A stretch of DNA of 7,380 nt, from the NCBI GenBank assembly GCA_011391185.1, contig JAABRB010000173.1:1-7380 (forward strand), read 5' to 3'. Origin of the DNA: Betaproteobacteria bacterium (GTDB taxonomy: Bacteria > Pseudomonadota > Gammaproteobacteria > Burkholderiales > SG8-39). The notes under the pieces are model-generated. The model was not told the origin of the DNA. It was given only the letters and a program-made list of their open reading frames with translations, and did not search any database. A program made the position numbers and the translations under genes. Positions 5,898-7,380 of this stretch are shown piece after piece (within the stretch, counting starts at the first letter, position 1; each line of letters begins with the position of its first letter).

Positions 5898-6638
5898 TCA
5901 CTTGCGCGGACCGCACGGGTTCCTCGCTGCGCACGGGTTGCGCGCCGCGCAAGGATTCTTTGCTGCGCAGGGATTCTTCGCTGCACACGGGTTCCTGGCG
6001 CCGCAGGGATTGGCCTTCGCCGCGCAGGGGTTGCCGCCGGTCTTGATGAAGCCCTTCTGGACCTCGGCGGTGTAGGCGGTGAGCGCCGCAAGCTGACTGG
6101 AGTTCCACGCCAGCGGTTTGGCGGCCATCGGGACCACCATGCAGAACTGCACCATCTCGTCGAGGTGCACCTTGGACACCTTGGCCTGATCGACGGCCAT
6201 CTGGACCTTGTGCGGGTACGGCTGCGCGAAGGTCTTGTTGAACGCCGCGGTGCCGCCGACGTGGCAGGTGTTGCACGAGAGGCCGTTGGTGGACAGCTTC
6301 GTGTCGTTCCAGAGCTGCTTGCCGTCCTTGACGAGGCTGGCCGTGCTCGCTGGCGGCTTGTAATTCGCCGGGCGCATCACGGCCTTCACATCCACGGCGG
6401 CGGCGCCGCACGGATTCTTCGCCGCGCAAGGGTTCTTCGCGGCACAGGGGTTCTTTGCGGCGCACGGATTTTTCGCCGCGCAGGGATTCTTCGCGCCACA
6501 CGGGTTCTTGGACGCGGCGGTACGCCGCGGGCTACAGGGACTGCACGGGTTCGCCGCAAAAAGAGGCGCGGCACCGGCACCTAGCGCTGCGGCGATCAGG
6601 TACGAAATCGGGCGAAGCGACACGGGAACTGTCTTCAT
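5898..6638 (-). CDS. Exported monoheme cytochrome c with NPC-repeat blocks on both sides
   Basis: A 246-residue periplasmic protein. Residues 1-28 are a signal peptide (cleavage near LFA-ANPC). Residues 30-77 hold seven NPC motifs (cysteines 32, 47, 53, 59, 65, 71, 77) and one SPC (C35). Residues about 98-198 are a class I-like cytochrome c domain: LVKDGKQLWND, heme site CNTCH (122-126), then MVQFCMVVPMAAKPL and LAALTAYTAEVQKGF. Residues 203-242 hold seven more NPC motifs, ending GPRK. The distal heme ligand may be M162, M167, M171 or C166; the QFCM...KPL...LAALTAY pattern recalls SoxA/TsdA-type cytochromes, where a Cys can ligate heme. AGGAGGAG (6645-6652) gives a strong start at 6638. It is the first gene of the minus-strand unit and is divergent from groES. 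The heme domain is secure; the role of the repeat blocks is unknown. Confidence 0.85.
   Translation of the reverse strand: MKTVPVSLRPISYLIAAALGAGAAPLFAANPCSPCSPRRTAASKNPCGAKNPCAAKNPCAAKNPCAAKNPCAAKNPCGAAAVDVKAVMRPANYKPPASTASLVKDGKQLWNDTKLSTNGLSCNTCHVGGTAAFNKTFAQPYPHKVQMAVDQAKVSKVHLDEMVQFCMVVPMAAKPLAWNSSQLAALTAYTAEVQKGFIKTGGNPCAAKANPCGARNPCAAKNPCAAKNPCAARNPCAARNPCGPRK
5913..6032 (-). repeat. C-terminal NPC repeat block of the cytochrome
   Basis: Seven NPC motifs, nearly all at 6-residue spacing, with linkers AAK, GAR, AAR. Linkers use Arg as well as Lys, unlike the N-terminal block, which suggests that the two blocks have diverged separately. Confidence 0.85.
6408..6551 (-). repeat. N-terminal NPC repeat block of the cytochrome
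   Basis: Seven NPC motifs; the last six are strictly 6 residues (18 bp) apart with linkers GAK or AAK. Codons vary between copies for Asn, Pro, Cys and Lys. This is coding sequence and not a CRISPR array: the spacing is too short and the period is in frame. Confidence 0.85.
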
Positions 6639-6644
6639 GGGGGT

Positions 6645-6652
6645 CTCCTCCT
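6645..6652 (-). promoter_or_regulatory. Strong ribosome binding site of the NPC cytochrome gene
   Basis: AGGAGGAG on the minus strand, 6 nt before the ATG at 6638. It decides the start against an in-frame ATG at 6818 that would add 60 residues ahead of a complete signal peptide. Confidence 0.8.
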
Positions 6653-6752
6653 GCAGGCATTGGATTACGCGAGTCATGCCAAGGTGAGCGCCTCTTGGCG
6701 CGCCGCCTCCGCCGATACGGGTCGGCCCGCGACGCAGATGCAATTCGACGAA

Positions 6753-6783
6753 AGTATCGATGCTGCACTGCAGCGAAAACGAA
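6753..6783 (-). promoter_or_regulatory. Tentative promoter with central dyad for the NPC operon
   Basis: In the 6639-6871 gap between the divergent operons no strong minus-strand promoter stands out. The best -10 is GATACT (6753-6758). A perfect 13-bp inverted repeat, GCTGCA-C-TGCAGC (6762-6774), lies just upstream. It falls exactly in the centre of a 19-bp spacer if TTCGTT (6778-6783) is the -35, which is the geometry of MerR-type promoters. The -35 match is poor, so this is weak. Confidence 0.25.
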
Positions 6784-6842
6784 GGCAATGAAAGGACGGC
6801 ACGCCCGCACTTGGGCACGTGGCTTTATCTTTCAGGTAGACC

Positions 6843-6872
6843 CTTGAAAAGCGGGTACGCGGCCCGTATCAT
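6843..6872 (+). promoter_or_regulatory. groESL promoter (sigma70 with overlapping heat-shock-like hexamers)
   Basis: TTGAAA (6844-6849) and TATCAT (6867-6872) are separated by exactly 17 bp, a good housekeeping promoter. The same DNA reads CTTGAA (6843-6848), 14 bp, CCCGTATCA (6863-6871), which resembles the sigma32 pattern CTTGAA...CCCCATNTA. Transcription would start near 6879, inside the CIRCE element. Confidence 0.7.
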
Positions 6873-6898
6873 TAGCACTCATCCACCGCGAGTGCTAA
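6872..6898. promoter_or_regulatory. CIRCE operator (HrcA binding site)
   Basis: TTAGCACTC-N9-GAGTGCTAA, a perfect match to the CIRCE consensus on both arms with the usual 9-bp spacer. It overlaps the end of the -10 and the predicted start site of groESL, the position expected for HrcA repression. It implies an hrcA gene elsewhere in the genome. Confidence 0.95.
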
Positions 6899-6982
6899 CA
6901 AGGCGCGCGCGCAAGGATTCAAACGGCCGCTCCGGCGTCACTGGAGCCAGTGCTTACTTATACGATCGAAGGAGAAATTCGT

Positions 6983-7270
6983 ATGAAAATCCGTCCCTTG
7001 CATGACCGTGTGATCGTCAAGCGGCTCGAAGAAGAGCGCAAGACGGCAAGCGGAATCGTGATCCCGGACACCGCCGGCGAGAAGCCCGATCAGGGCGAAG
7101 TTCTGGCCGTCGGCAAAGGCAAGGTCAACGACGAAGGCAAAGTCCGACCCCTCGACGTGAAGGTCGGTAATCGCGTGCTTTTCGGCAAGTACTCCGGCCA
7201 GACCGTCAAGGTCGAGGGCGAAGAGGTGCTGGTGATGCGCGAAGAAGACATCATGGGAATCATCGAGTAA
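6983..7270 (+). CDS. groES: Co-chaperonin GroES (Hsp10)
   Basis: A 95-residue protein, full length for the family. GroES forms a seven-subunit lid on the GroEL barrel in the cytosol and is needed for ATP-driven folding. Diagnostic stretches are [14 protein letters not shown] at the N-terminus, the mobile loop around [12 protein letters not shown] (which touches GroEL), [27 protein letters not shown] and [14 protein letters not shown] at the C-terminus. The start at 6983 gives the standard N-terminus and is preceded by GAAGGAG; an in-frame ATG at 6950 would add 11 unrelated residues and was rejected. The leader is about 100 nt long. It is followed after 50 bp by groEL, in the usual operon, and controlled by the CIRCE/HrcA site with a probable heat-shock promoter. 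Confidence 0.98.
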   Translation: MKIRPLHDRVIVKRLEEERKTASGIVIPDTAGEKPDQGEVLAVGKGKVNDEGKVRPLDVKVGNRVLFGKYSGQTVKVEGEEVLVMREEDIMGIIE

Positions 7271-7320
7271 GCCGGAATCATCTGCCAGGATTCGGTTCAA
7301 CCAAAATCTAGGAGTTCGCA

Positions 7321-7380
7321 ATGCCTGCTAAAGACGTACGTTTCCACGAGGATGCCCGGCATCGCATGCTGGCGGGTGTC
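7321..7380 (+). CDS. groEL: Chaperonin GroEL (Hsp60), 5' end only
   Basis: The first 20 codons of groEL, cut by the window end. The translated start MPAKDVRFHEDARHRMLAGV matches the typical GroEL opening (M-x-AKDV-x-F...AR-x-x-M-x-x-GV). AGGAG (7310-7314) lies 6 nt upstream of the ATG. It is the second gene of the groESL operon, and the gene product is the ATP-driven folding chamber that partners GroES. Confidence 0.95.
   Translation, partial: MPAKDVRFHEDARHRMLAGV

Noticed and set aside
5600..6551. Regular short repeats resembling a CRISPR array
   Set aside because: The period is 18 or 21 bp, in frame, and encodes NPCAAK-type motifs within two signal-peptide proteins. There are no spacers of CRISPR length and no cas genes.
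6950..6982. Upstream ATG for groES
   Set aside because: It adds 11 residues unlike any GroES; the ATG at 6983 has a good ribosome site and the standard N-terminus.

Overview
The window looks like a chromosomal segment of a GC-rich betaproteobacterium. The GroES protein is betaproteobacterial in style. The groESL promoter carries a perfect CIRCE operator. Cytochrome c, b561 and Crp/Fnr-type regulatory signals point to a respiring, metabolically flexible organism. The lineage call is inference from protein character only.

Layout. Positions 1-204 hold one and a half copies of a palindromic intergenic repeat. Positions 271-2284 (minus strand) hold a two-gene unit: an LVIVD-repeat beta-propeller protein followed by a four-helix cytochrome b561-type membrane protein. 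A divergent gene (2472-3374, plus) encodes an SMP-30/gluconolactonase-family lactonase. The shared 187-bp intergenic region contains an FNR-like palindrome. Positions 3411-3734 hold two and a half more copies of the same repeat, two of them inverted relative to the first cluster, at the convergent junction with the next operon.

Positions 3746-6638 (minus strand) form a five-gene unit, read from high to low coordinates. First is an exported monoheme cytochrome c whose heme domain has a seven-fold Asn-Pro-Cys repeat block on each side. Next is an 86-residue exported peptide made almost wholly of the same NPC repeats. A strong hairpin with a T-rich tail follows. Then come a cytosolic His-rich protein of unknown function (possibly DUF6969), an exported cupredoxin-like protein that seems to lack the normal copper ligands, and an exported DUF302 protein. 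The His-rich and cupredoxin-like genes overlap by ATGA, and the remaining gaps are short. The combination of Cys-repeat peptides, a heme protein with the same repeats and one cytosolic putative metalloprotein is the most unusual part of the window. It may be an undescribed envelope metal or redox system, or a RiPP-like one.

Positions 6639-7380 hold the divergent regulatory region, a heat-shock promoter overlapping CIRCE, groES (6983-7270) and the first 20 codons of groEL.
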